From: Prochlorococcus sp. AG-686-P16
GTDB taxonomy: Bacteria > Cyanobacteriota > Cyanobacteriia > PCC-6307 > Cyanobiaceae
DNA length: 13,347 bases
Assembly (NCBI GenBank): GCA_003208695.1
Contig: QCVY01000022.1
Coordinates: forward strand, 1-13,347
Reading direction: 5' to 3'
The notes beneath the pieces were generated by a model. The model searched no databases. It saw nothing but the letters and a program-made list of their open reading frames with translations, and was not told where the DNA came from. The position numbers and the translations under genes are program-made. Below are positions 6,482 to 13,152 of the stretch, in pieces (position 1 is the first letter of the stretch; every line of letters begins with the position of its first letter).

Positions 6482-7404
6482 GCTTGAGCAACTAAAGAGT
6501 TAGTAAGATTTCTTTGCAAAGAATTTGGTACGCTTTGTTCAACATAAATTTCCGCAGCATTATTTGGGCTCTCTTGAAGTTTTATCTTGTGCAGATTTGC
6601 TCCAATTTTTTTAATCGGAGATGAGAGAATATCAGAAATGTGTAGTGCAATATTTTCACATGTTGGGACGCAAGTTTTAAAATATTCGATATCTTTGTTT
6701 AAGAAAGTATGATCAAACGGTTCAACTATAAGATCATCGATAATTGCTTGTAATGAAGGTAAATCGCATATCATCCCAGTTCTTGGATCAATTTTTCCTC
6801 GTACAGTTACATCGAGAAAATAATTATGTCCATGTCCATTTACTCTGGCACATTTCCCATAAATCTTCTTGTTTTCATTAAGAGAAATCTCATCTTTTGC
6901 TAATCGGTGAGCAGCATTAAAATGACTTTGAATTGTTAATAAAGCTTCCATGTTTTTTCCATAGTAATCTGCCCATAAAGTTGGGCTTTCATAAAGTCTT
7001 AAACTTGTAAGAGGTAGTTCATCTTTTAAACGATTCCAGATAACTTTAACTAGAGCCTCAGTCGTTGGAAGAATGCCTTCTTGACTATGAATATTAAATT
7101 CAGGCCATACGTCATTTAAAAAACGAAAATCTAATTGTCCAGTAACCTTACTCTTAATAGAATGTTTTACATCAGAAAGATTAAGGACCATTCCATCTGA
7201 GTCAAGTTTGCCTCCCATTGATACGATAAGTTCGTAATTATGGCCATGTCCTGGAGCTATACTACACTTCCCAAAAAGAGAGAAATTATCTTCTGAGCTT
7301 TTTTCAGGAAGCCAATAGCGATGACTCGAACTAAAACAGGCACGTCGAGTTATGACGCATTCACGTCCCTGGCCATGTAATGGTTTGGTATGTGTAAAAG
7401 TCAT
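6478..7404 (-). CDS. Tandem two-domain 6-pyruvoyl-tetrahydropterin synthase-like protein
   Basis: Two PTPS/QueD-fold domains lie in one 308-residue chain, about twice the usual length. Single-domain relatives convert dihydroneopterin triphosphate to 6-pyruvoyl-tetrahydropterin, or to carboxy-tetrahydropterin in queuosine synthesis. Domain 1 (about 18-148) has zinc-ligand candidates H28, H53 and H55 and a Cys at 47 in CSIAPGHGHNY. Domain 2 (about 153-290) has H166, H191, H193 and C185 in CARVNGHGHNY. Both show Cys-x5-HGH spacing, as in PTPS proper, rather than the short Cys-x3-HGH spacing of many QueD. Domain 2 keeps the Asp-His dyad (DHTFLN, D231-H232) and the substrate Glu (QESP, E278). Domain 1 has Phe (F93) in place of that His (DFRFLN), though it keeps E139 in YESP. 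It starts at ATG and shares a 50-bp divergent region with aroK. Probably the first gene of a leftward operon. Confidence 0.88.
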   Translation of the reverse strand: MTFTHTKPLHGQGRECVITRRACFSSSHRYWLPEKSSEDNFSLFGKCSIAPGHGHNYELIVSMGGKLDSDGMVLNLSDVKHSIKSKVTGQLDFRFLNDVWPEFNIHSQEGILPTTEALVKVIWNRLKDELPLTSLRLYESPTLWADYYGKNMEALLTIQSHFNAAHRLAKDEISLNENKKIYGKCARVNGHGHNYFLDVTVRGKIDPRTGMICDLPSLQAIIDDLIVEPFDHTFLNKDIEYFKTCVPTCENIALHISDILSSPIKKIGANLHKIKLQESPNNAAEIYVEQSVPNSLQRNLTNSLVAQA

Positions 7405-7437
7405 AAATGTCTGTAATAATACTATCTTAAGGTTTTA

Positions 7438-7443
7438 TATACT
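7438..7443 (+). promoter_or_regulatory. Candidate -10 box for aroK
   Basis: TATACT, one mismatch from the TATAAT consensus, ends 11 nt before the aroK ATG and would give a leader of only a few nucleotides. The whole aroK/PTPS divergent region is 50 bp, so promoters for both directions must overlap here. No clear -35 is visible. Confidence 0.3.
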
Positions 7444-7454
7444 CTTTTGTCTGT

Positions 7455-8012
7455 ATGGAAAAATCTATTATTGAGAAAACAACCAAAATAATTAAAGGAA
7501 GAAGTATATATTTGATAGGTATGATGGCTAGTGGTAAATCTAAAACTGGTTCAGTATTAGCCGAGTTATTGAGGTATAAGTATATTGATCTGGATAAATT
7601 AATAGAGAAAATAGCAAAAAAAACAATTAATGAAATGTTCCAGGAAGATGGAGAAAAAGCATTCCGAGAACTAGAAACAAATTGCTTAAAAGAAACAATT
7701 AAAATCCCTTCTTTAATCATTTCTACTGGTGGAGGAATTATTTCTAGACCAGAAAACTGGGGTGTTTTAAGGCAAGGAATTATTATTTGGATTGACACAA
7801 AGCAAGAGATTGCTCTTGAGAGGTTGAAAAAAGATATTGAAAATAGACCTCTATTACAGGGAAAAGATTTAAGTGATTTGTATAACCAAATTTTTCAATC
7901 TAGAAAAAATTTATATTCTCAGGCTGATTTAAGAGTTGAGGTTAATAACGAAGATGTTGAAGAAGTGGCAAAACAAATAGTTTATGGAATTTACAAAAAA
8001 ATTATAAATTAA
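7455..8012 (+). CDS. aroK: Shikimate kinase
   Basis: Phosphorylates shikimate to shikimate 3-phosphate with ATP, the fifth step of chorismate synthesis, in the cytoplasm. The protein has 185 residues, typical of the family with a short N-terminal extension of about 15. Seen in order: Walker A GMMASGKS (22-29, Lys28); shikimate-binding DLD (45-47) and the Arg of FREL (R71); the glycine motif STGGGI (90-95); lid Arg in NRPLL (R131); and SRKNLY (149-154) before the last helix. No catalytic residue is missing. ATG start, no obvious ribosome-binding site. Its TAA stop and the TAA of the convergent CRR7-like gene are read from the same palindromic TTAA at 8009-8012. Confidence 0.95.
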   Translation: MEKSIIEKTTKIIKGRSIYLIGMMASGKSKTGSVLAELLRYKYIDLDKLIEKIAKKTINEMFQEDGEKAFRELETNCLKETIKIPSLIISTGGGIISRPENWGVLRQGIIIWIDTKQEIALERLKKDIENRPLLQGKDLSDLYNQIFQSRKNLYSQADLRVEVNNEDVEEVAKQIVYGIYKKIIN

Positions 8013-8266
8013 TCAGGTTCCACTCTCACAGCAAACCATTTAATAACGAATCCAAATTTTATTTCTAATTCATAAGTACTTTCTAATAATTCTTCGAGAA
8101 ATTCCTCATTGGAATAATCTTTTTTTTGATATATAGTTGATGAGTCAACTTTATGAAGCCAATTTCTTAACCATAATATTGCTTCTTTTTTAGTTACTAT
8201 TTTTTCTTTTGAATCTGGCTCTAATAATACAAAATGGTCTTCAGATCTTATTAATGGATTAGACAT
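8009..8266 (-). CDS. CRR7-like protein (NDH complex factor family)
   Basis: Soluble acidic protein of 85 residues starting MSNPLIRSEDHFVLLEP, with FGFVIKWFAVRVEP at the C-terminus. This pattern matches my memory of the small cyanobacterial family related to plant CHLORORESPIRATORY REDUCTION 7 (formerly DUF3571). In chloroplasts CRR7 is needed for accumulation of the NDH complex. A similar NDH-1 assembly role in this organism is inference only. No signal peptide, membrane segment or metal site is seen. The ATG (8264-8266) overlaps the ATG of the divergent secreted-protein gene by two bases, and the stop overlaps aroK by 4 bp, so no intergenic DNA flanks it on either side. Confidence 0.65.
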   Translation of the reverse strand: MSNPLIRSEDHFVLLEPDSKEKIVTKKEAILWLRNWLHKVDSSTIYQKKDYSNEEFLEELLESTYELEIKFGFVIKWFAVRVEPD

Positions 8267-8975
8267 GATTAAAAATTTTTTAGGATTAATTATTTTTCTA
8301 ATTATTCAATTAATTTCTTTAGATAATGCATTTGCTTTAAATGATCATAATGTAAGAGAATTTTTAGATGAAAGAGAAAATTTATGGCCAGAACTGTACT
8401 TACCAAATTTTAAATTTTCAAATACTTCAAGAGATTTAATTTATCCTAATTGGTTTGAGGGTAATTGGCTTGTTACTTCTCAAGATTTAGAAGATGAGTC
8501 TCAAGCACCAGTGATTTACAAAGTAAATTTTTTCAAAAATAATTTAAATGAAGTTATTGGTAATCGATCGAAAAATTCTGAGTCAATTGGTAAAGCGATA
8601 TTTGGCGATACTTTGATTAAAGTTGTTAATGATCCTAAATCAATTAACAAGCAAATTACTTATTTAAAAGATGATCTATATATTGATTCAAGGATTACAG
8701 GAAGAAATCAAATTCAAGATGATGATATTTTTTTTGCTAACGAATTAGTTATTCAAACTCTTCATAAACCAGGAGCATCTAGGGTTAATCAGGTCGAGAC
8801 AATTAGTAAATTTCAAAAATGTAATCGTGATAATTCCAATTCAGAGAATACTTTAAAACCTAATATCTGCGGTTTTCAATATATTGCTACATATGGTTCA
8901 AAAGTTGGAGATCCCTCAGTGCATGCAATTAAAACTAGTAAATTTAAATTATCGTTTGAATTTATTGAGAATTAG
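8265..8975 (+). CDS. Secreted or lumenal DUF6816-like cyanobacterial protein
   Basis: A 236-residue protein with a clear Sec signal peptide: a Lys at position 3, a hydrophobic core at about 5-18, and an AFA cleavage motif ending at residue 24. It should act in the periplasm or thylakoid lumen. The mature part has LYLPNFKF (44-51) and DLIYPNWFEGNWLVTSQ (57-73). This Tyr-Pro-x-Trp-Phe-x-Gly-x-Trp pattern resembles the cyanobacterial DUF6816 family as I recall it; function unknown. The remainder looks beta-rich. Two cysteines, C186 and C202, could form a disulfide after export. The ATG at 8265 is supported because it begins the signal peptide and no later Met exists in the N-terminal region. The 3' end overlaps the convergent GST-like gene by 14 bp. 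Confidence 0.7.
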   Translation: MIKNFLGLIIFLIIQLISLDNAFALNDHNVREFLDERENLWPELYLPNFKFSNTSRDLIYPNWFEGNWLVTSQDLEDESQAPVIYKVNFFKNNLNEVIGNRSKNSESIGKAIFGDTLIKVVNDPKSINKQITYLKDDLYIDSRITGRNQIQDDDIFFANELVIQTLHKPGASRVNQVETISKFQKCNRDNSNSENTLKPNICGFQYIATYGSKVGDPSVHAIKTSKFKLSFEFIEN

Positions 8976-9687
8976 CACTAAAAAGATATTCTTCTATGTT
9001 GTTTCTCCAAATAAATATATTTTCTAAATAAGGATTATTTATGTATTCTTGGGAACCTTCTCCTGAAAGAATTGGTCCCGATGATTTTGGAAATTTAAGA
9101 AGAGATAATTGTGCAGCAATTGCAATATCAGCTATTGATAAATTATCACCTATTAAATATTTTTTATTAATTAGGGCTTTAGATAAAGCCTCTAATATTT
9201 TTTGCAGTTCTAAATTGTCTTTGGTAGAAAAAACTACATTAGAAATTTTACTAAGATTTTTAAAAGGTAATTTATCAACTAAACCTTTTACTGAAGATGG
9301 TATTTCGTCTGGAAGTAAAGCAGTGCGTAGTTGTGGATTTTCTATTGCTGATTTAATCAGAGCTTTTCTGCAAGTTGAAGCCATAGTAGTGTCAGCCCAA
9401 TCTTCTATTAATTTGCATTGTGCAAACAATAAAGGATCTTCTGGAAAAAGTGGATTATTATCATTTTTTTTATTTATATATTCGCAAATAATTGTAGAGT
9501 CACTAATAATTTGATCATTATCATCAACAATTATTGGGACTTGTTTTTGACCTGATATCTTAAAGATTTCAAATTGACCTAAGCCTGGTGTAACTTCTTC
9601 AACTCTATATTGCAATTTCTTAGCGTGAAGAGCCATTCTTGTCTTTAAGCAAAAAGCGCTATGTCTAAATTGATATAATGTAATCAT
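8962..9687 (-). CDS. Glutathione S-transferase-like protein
   Basis: A 241-residue protein with the two-domain GST layout. The N-terminal thioredoxin-fold domain (about 1-80) has the active-site loop HSAFCLKTRMAL (Ser10 and Cys13 as thiol-interaction candidates), the cis-Pro motif QKQVPII (P51) and the glutathione-binding acid-Ser pair in SDSTIICEYI (D63, S64). A helical C-terminal domain follows, including the N-capping-box-like YLIGDNLSIADIAIAA. Likely cytoplasmic, with a role in detoxification or thiol redox work. The specific substrate and GST class cannot be told; Cys or Ser rather than Tyr at the active loop suggests a zeta-, beta- or omega-like catalytic style. ATG start, with 54 bp to the divergent DUF751 gene. 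Confidence 0.85.
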   Translation of the reverse strand: MITLYQFRHSAFCLKTRMALHAKKLQYRVEEVTPGLGQFEIFKISGQKQVPIIVDDNDQIISDSTIICEYINKKNDNNPLFPEDPLLFAQCKLIEDWADTTMASTCRKALIKSAIENPQLRTALLPDEIPSSVKGLVDKLPFKNLSKISNVVFSTKDNLELQKILEALSKALINKKYLIGDNLSIADIAIAAQLSLLKFPKSSGPILSGEGSQEYINNPYLENIFIWRNNIEEYLFSANSQ

Positions 9688-9741
9688 GCTGTTTAATGTT
9701 TGTTAAAACTTAGCTAAAAAAGTAATCAAATTGTGGAGCTA

Positions 9742-9945
9742 ATGGGCCAATTTTTCTCTAATGTTGCAAGATATCCTAAGTATTTAATTTCTATTATTGC
9801 TGGAGGATTAGTTGCATTACTAGAACCTTTATTTAAAAATAGATCAAATCCATTAACATTGGTCGGTTTAATTTCTTCAGTAATAAGTGCTTTTATAACA
9901 GTTTACTTCGTATTAGAGGCAATGACTAATCCAATCAACTCATAA
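9742..9945 (+). CDS. DUF751 (Ycf33-like) small membrane protein
   Basis: A 67-residue protein starting MGQFFSNVARYPKY, with two hydrophobic stretches at about 15-27 and 39-60, so probably two membrane helices. The FF-x-NV-x-RYP-(K/R)-Y opening followed by a helix is the signature I associate with cyanobacterial DUF751 and plastid Ycf33; the function is unknown. The frame can be extended three codons to a GTG at 9733. The ATG is preferred because homologues begin close to this Met, although the GGAG upstream leaves only 3 nt of spacing. It is followed 5 bp later by rbfA, which suggests cotranscription with rbfA and hemD. Confidence 0.75.
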   Translation: MGQFFSNVARYPKYLISIIAGGLVALLEPLFKNRSNPLTLVGLISSVISAFITVYFVLEAMTNPINS

Positions 9946-9950
9946 CAATA

Positions 9951-10349
9951 ATGCCTAACAATTATCGGATTGCAAAAGTTTCTTCTTTGTTGAAAAAAGA
10001 GATAACTCTTATTTTGCAGAATGATTTGGAAAATGATCTATTAAGGAGTAATTTCATTAATATTTCAAAAATAGATTTATCAGGAGATTTGCAATTTTGC
10101 AAGATTTATATAACTTCAACTTCTGAAGAAGCAATAAGAAAAAAAATTGTTGAAGAATTAAATCTTGCTAAGAGCTATATCAGGCATACTTTAGGTCAAA
10201 GAATAGAGATGAGAAGAGTACCCGAAATGACTTTTAAAGACGATACGGTATTAGAAAAAGGATTGTCAGTATTAAAGCTCCTGGATGAATTAAAAAATAG
10301 AACTCAAAATCAAGATTCAAAAGGTGAGGAAAATAATAACAATGGTTGA
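9951..10349 (+). CDS. rbfA: Ribosome-binding factor A
   Basis: A 132-residue assembly factor of the 30S subunit that binds near the 5' helix of 16S rRNA during late maturation and in the cold. The opening YRIAKVSSLLKKEITLIL (residues 5-22), the central DLSGDLQFCKIYITS (about 42-56) and the strand-helix run KSYIRHTLGQRIEMRRVPEMTF (about 74-95) follow the KH-like RbfA pattern. The tail after residue about 115 is low-complexity and ends in an Asn run. ATG start, 5 bp after the DUF751 stop. The last codons overlap the start of hemD by 8 nt. Confidence 0.92.
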   Translation: MPNNYRIAKVSSLLKKEITLILQNDLENDLLRSNFINISKIDLSGDLQFCKIYITSTSEEAIRKKIVEELNLAKSYIRHTLGQRIEMRRVPEMTFKDDTVLEKGLSVLKLLDELKNRTQNQDSKGEENNNNG

Positions 10350-11133
10350 GCTCTCTTTGAATCAAAAAAATATAATTATTACTCGATCAAAAGATAAGAT
10401 ATCTGATATAAAAAAATTATTCACTAATAAAGGTGCTCAGATATTTGATTTTCCAGCAATTGATGTTGGATATCCCGATGATCTAAATCCTCTTGATGAT
10501 GCCTTAAGCGAAATTAATGATTTTCATTGGATTATTTTTTCTAGTAGTAATGGAATAAAATTTGTAGATGAGAGATTAAGAAATTTAAATACTTCATTAA
10601 AAGAATGTTCGAAGAAAATAAAAATTGCCGTAGTTGGGGAGAAAACTTCTTTAACTCTAAGCGATTTAGGAATTGAGGCTGATTTCGTCCCCCCAGAATT
10701 TGTAGCGGAAAGTTTAATTGAAAATTTTCCGGTATCAGGATATGGACTCAGAGTTTTTTTGCCAAGAGTTCAAACAGGAGGAAGGAATTTGATAGCTGAT
10801 GAATTCAGGAATTCTGGTTCACGTGTTGTAGAGGTTCCTGCCTATGAAACAAGATGTCCTGATTCAATTCCTGTAGAAACAATAAATGCTATCGCTAAAA
10901 GAAAAATTGATGCAATGGTTTTTTCAAGTGGTAAAACTGTATTAAATTCCTCTCTCTTGCTTGAAAAAGAATTTGGAGAAGAATGGTTAACATGTCTCGA
11001 TAATGCAAAAATATTAACTATTGGACCTCAAACTTCAAAAATATGTGAAAAAATTTTTGGTAGAGTTGATAGAGAGGCGGTTAATTATACCTTTGAAGGA
11101 TTATTAGATGCTGCGATTTATATTTTTAATTAG
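10342..11133 (+). CDS. hemD: Uroporphyrinogen-III synthase
   Basis: Closes and inverts ring D of hydroxymethylbilane to give uroporphyrinogen III, the common precursor of chlorophyll, haem and sirohaem, in the cytoplasm. The protein has 263 residues, the usual size. The HemD pattern is visible: an opening NIIITRSKDK, FSSSNGIKFV, VVGEKTSLTL, the hinge-flanking FLPRVQTGGRNL, then EVPAYET, MVFSSGKTV and the late TIGPQTSKI loop. HemD is poorly conserved overall, but this order is characteristic. The frame opens six codons earlier with a GTG at 10324. I prefer the ATG at 10342, which sits in ATGGTTGA overlapping the rbfA stop, with a GAGG 12 nt upstream. The 3' end overlaps the convergent SRPBCC gene by 8 bp. 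Confidence 0.9.
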   Translation: MVELSLNQKNIIITRSKDKISDIKKLFTNKGAQIFDFPAIDVGYPDDLNPLDDALSEINDFHWIIFSSSNGIKFVDERLRNLNTSLKECSKKIKIAVVGEKTSLTLSDLGIEADFVPPEFVAESLIENFPVSGYGLRVFLPRVQTGGRNLIADEFRNSGSRVVEVPAYETRCPDSIPVETINAIAKRKIDAMVFSSGKTVLNSSLLLEKEFGEEWLTCLDNAKILTIGPQTSKICEKIFGRVDREAVNYTFEGLLDAAIYIFN

Positions 11134-11596
11134 TTAATTCATTTTTGTAATTTTTTTCTACCAAATCTCGAAATCTATCAATATTTGCTTGTAATTCACT
11201 AGTTACCATTTTGCCCAAAATTTTTTCTTCCATAAATCGAGCAATCATTTTAGGTAATTCATAGGTGACAGCTAAGTTTACTGATGTTAATTGGTCTCCT
11301 TTTGATTCAAAAATAACAGACCCTTCAGTAGGTAATCCTCCTATAGATTTCCATTTTAATTTATTTTTCTCAATCCTTTCTGTTATTTGTGCCTTCCATT
11401 TAAATTTGAATCCATTAGCAGCTAAAGTCCACTCAGTTAGATCAGGTAAAGTTGATGTCTCTTGATCAATTGTTTTTACTGATTCAATCCAGCTCATCCA
11501 CAGAGACATGGAATCCAAATCACTCCAAGTGTTCCAAACGTTATCTAATGGCGCATTTACAATTGTAATTACGTCATGTTTAAGCCAAGTACCCAT
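11126..11596 (-). CDS. SRPBCC (START/polyketide-cyclase-like) protein
   Basis: A soluble 156-residue protein with the helix-grip SRPBCC fold: TIVNAPLDNVWNTWSDLDSM at the N-terminus, a beta-rich middle with FKFKWKAQI and a strand ending in VNLAVTYEL (about 104-116), and a long C-terminal helix (about 120-148). The fold encloses a hydrophobic cavity and binds lipids, sterols or polyketides in known members. No catalytic residue can be named. Its ATG comes 2 nt after the zds stop, so the two are almost certainly cotranscribed, and a carotenoid-related ligand is a reasonable but untested guess. No signal peptide or membrane segment. Confidence 0.8.
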   Translation of the reverse strand: MGTWLKHDVITIVNAPLDNVWNTWSDLDSMSLWMSWIESVKTIDQETSTLPDLTEWTLAANGFKFKWKAQITERIEKNKLKWKSIGGLPTEGSVIFESKGDQLTSVNLAVTYELPKMIARFMEEKILGKMVTSELQANIDRFRDLVEKNYKNELTN

Positions 11597-11598
11597 AG

Positions 11599-13053
11599 TT
11601 AGCTGACCGCAAGATTCTTTGCTAATTCAGCTTTCTTATCTAGAATTGCTGCTGCTGCTAGATGACCGCTCATAGTAGCCCCCTCCATTGAATCTATATA
11701 GTCTTGTTTTGTATAACTACCTGCCATAAAGAAATTTAATATTGAAGTCTTTTGATCAGGTCTATATGGGTCCATACCTGGAGACTCTCTATAAAGTGAT
11801 TGTGGAACTTGTACGACATTACTCCAAAGCAATTTTAGATTCTTTGAAGAAGGAAATAGACGACGAACCTCAGCATCAATCTCCTTAGTGATTTTTTGAG
11901 TTGTTCTACCCATCCAACGATCTCCAGGAGTCAAAACACATTGAAGTAAAGATCCCATTCCTTCCTTTCTATAATCTACTGGGCTTGCTAAAGCTAAATC
12001 TGCGAAACAACTGAAAGATGCATCTGCAGAATATAAAAGATTATCTAAACCTGAAGGGTTCTGACTTTTGTTATCATTTTTTAGTTCAGTAACCCATCCA
12101 TCATATCTTAATTGTATCGTCGCAACTGCAACAGCTCTAAGTTTTTTTAGACCCTCAAACTCCTTAAATTGATACCATTCTTTAGGAACTATTTTTTTAA
12201 TTCCAGGAACATCACAGGCAGCAAGAAATGTATCAGCAAATATAGTCTTAGCGCCTTCAGGGGTCGATATTTTGAGTTGTGTGACCGAGTAGGAGGAAGA
12301 TTCTTTTTCAAAAATAATTTCGTCAACTTTATGATTTAAGTGGATTTTGCATCCTTTTTTTGTGATGTAATCAACGATAGGTTTTGTTAGCCATTTATGT
12401 GGGGATCCTTTTAAAAGATTAAGTTTAGAGGCTTCAGTCTTAGATGCAAACATCATAAAAATAGTTAACATGCATCTTGCCGATATATCTTGACAATTTA
12501 TAAAACCTAAAGCGTATGCAATTGGATCCCACATCCTTTCAAGACTTCTTAAGCTTCCGCCATGATTTAAAAACCATTCTTTAAAGCTTATTTTATCTAA
12601 GTCTCTAATTATATTCATTGCACCTTCGTAATCTACTAATCCTCTAACTATCGGACTAGTTCCCAAAGCTAATGCATTTCTTAATTTGTCTACCCAAGTC
12701 AATTGTTCTGTAGTGAAAAAAGCCTTTAGACCGTTAAAAGGGGCTCCCAAGGCAAATCTGAAATCCAAAGATTTTAAATCCCCACCATTATTTATAAATA
12801 AATGAGTATGTTCTTTCGGAAGCAAATTCTCTAATGCTCCAACTTTTTTCATGAGTTTAAATAGATTTGCATAGTTGTAGAAAAATACATGTAATCCCAT
12901 TTCTATATGGTTACCCTCTTTATCTTCCCAACTTCCGACTTTTCCACCCCAGAATGATCTGCTTTCGTAAATCTCCACTTCATGCCCTTCATCAACCAAA
13001 TTGACTGCAGCTGTTAAACCTGCTAACCCAGAACCTATTATTGCAATTTTCAC
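11599..13053 (-). CDS. zds: Zeta-carotene desaturase
   Basis: FAD-dependent, plant-type desaturase (CrtQ/ZDS) that converts zeta-carotene through neurosporene to prolycopene, at the membrane, passing electrons to plastoquinone. The 484 residues match the cyanobacterial family length. The N-terminal dinucleotide fold GSGLAGLTAA (7-16) is followed by the acidic IYES (28-31) and FWGGKVGSW (34-42). The C-terminal flavin motif FMAGSYTKQDYIDSMEGA (about 442-459) is diagnostic of the phytoene/zeta-carotene desaturase group. The SPGMDPYRP segment just before it and the ALGFINC region also fit. It starts at GTG (13051-13053), whose MKIAIIGSG reading is exactly the expected N-terminus, preceded by AGGGA 5 nt upstream. 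The first gene of a two-gene unit with the SRPBCC protein. Assignment as ZDS rather than phytoene desaturase rests on overall resemblance and this neighbourhood. Confidence 0.92.
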   Translation of the reverse strand: MKIAIIGSGLAGLTAAVNLVDEGHEVEIYESRSFWGGKVGSWEDKEGNHIEMGLHVFFYNYANLFKLMKKVGALENLLPKEHTHLFINNGGDLKSLDFRFALGAPFNGLKAFFTTEQLTWVDKLRNALALGTSPIVRGLVDYEGAMNIIRDLDKISFKEWFLNHGGSLRSLERMWDPIAYALGFINCQDISARCMLTIFMMFASKTEASKLNLLKGSPHKWLTKPIVDYITKKGCKIHLNHKVDEIIFEKESSSYSVTQLKISTPEGAKTIFADTFLAACDVPGIKKIVPKEWYQFKEFEGLKKLRAVAVATIQLRYDGWVTELKNDNKSQNPSGLDNLLYSADASFSCFADLALASPVDYRKEGMGSLLQCVLTPGDRWMGRTTQKITKEIDAEVRRLFPSSKNLKLLWSNVVQVPQSLYRESPGMDPYRPDQKTSILNFFMAGSYTKQDYIDSMEGATMSGHLAAAAILDKKAELAKNLAVS

Positions 13054-13064
13054 TTTTTCCCTAA

Positions 13065-13070
13065 ATTATA
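13065..13070 (-). promoter_or_regulatory. Candidate -10 box for zds
   Basis: On the minus strand this is an exact TATAAT ending 11 nt before the GTG start, followed by TTAGGGAAAAA. It implies a very short leader of about 4-6 nt, so translation would depend on little or no Shine-Dalgarno context. No -35 match is seen 16-18 bp upstream. Confidence 0.4.
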
Positions 13071-13122
13071 ACAAATCAACTTTGTATATCGTTTGAAATA
13101 TGCATGATGTGTTTATATTTTT

Positions 13123-13137
13123 TATAGTGTAACTATA
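13123..13137. repeat. 15-bp inverted repeat before Fe-S assembly gene
   Basis: TATAGT-GTA-ACTATA: six-base arms, exact. It ends 15 bp before the ATG of the IscA/SufA-type gene and includes -10-like hexamers in both directions. It does not match the CAAC-N6-GTTG operator reported for cyanobacterial SufR. It could be an operator or just promoter sequence with chance symmetry. Confidence 0.3.
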
Positions 13138-13152
13138 CGTTTGTATGTGTTT

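Noticed and set aside
7427..7798. Open frame of 123 codons on the minus strand
   Set aside because: Antisense to aroK across its Walker A region; aroK is unambiguous and explains the DNA.
9041..9514. Open frame of 157 codons on the plus strand
   Set aside because: Antisense within the GST-like gene, whose motifs are clear; no recognisable domain in the antisense product.
9733..9741. GTG start three codons upstream for the DUF751 protein
   Set aside because: Family members begin just before the FF-x-NV motif, which fits the ATG at 9742; the GTG codon has no better ribosome-binding context.
10324..10341. GTG start six codons upstream for hemD
   Set aside because: It would add an unusual MRKIIT extension and a longer overlap with rbfA; the ATG at 10342 gives the normal length and a typical 8-nt overlap.
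11265..11465. Open frame of 66 codons on the plus strand
   Set aside because: Antisense within the SRPBCC gene, with no family resemblance or start context.
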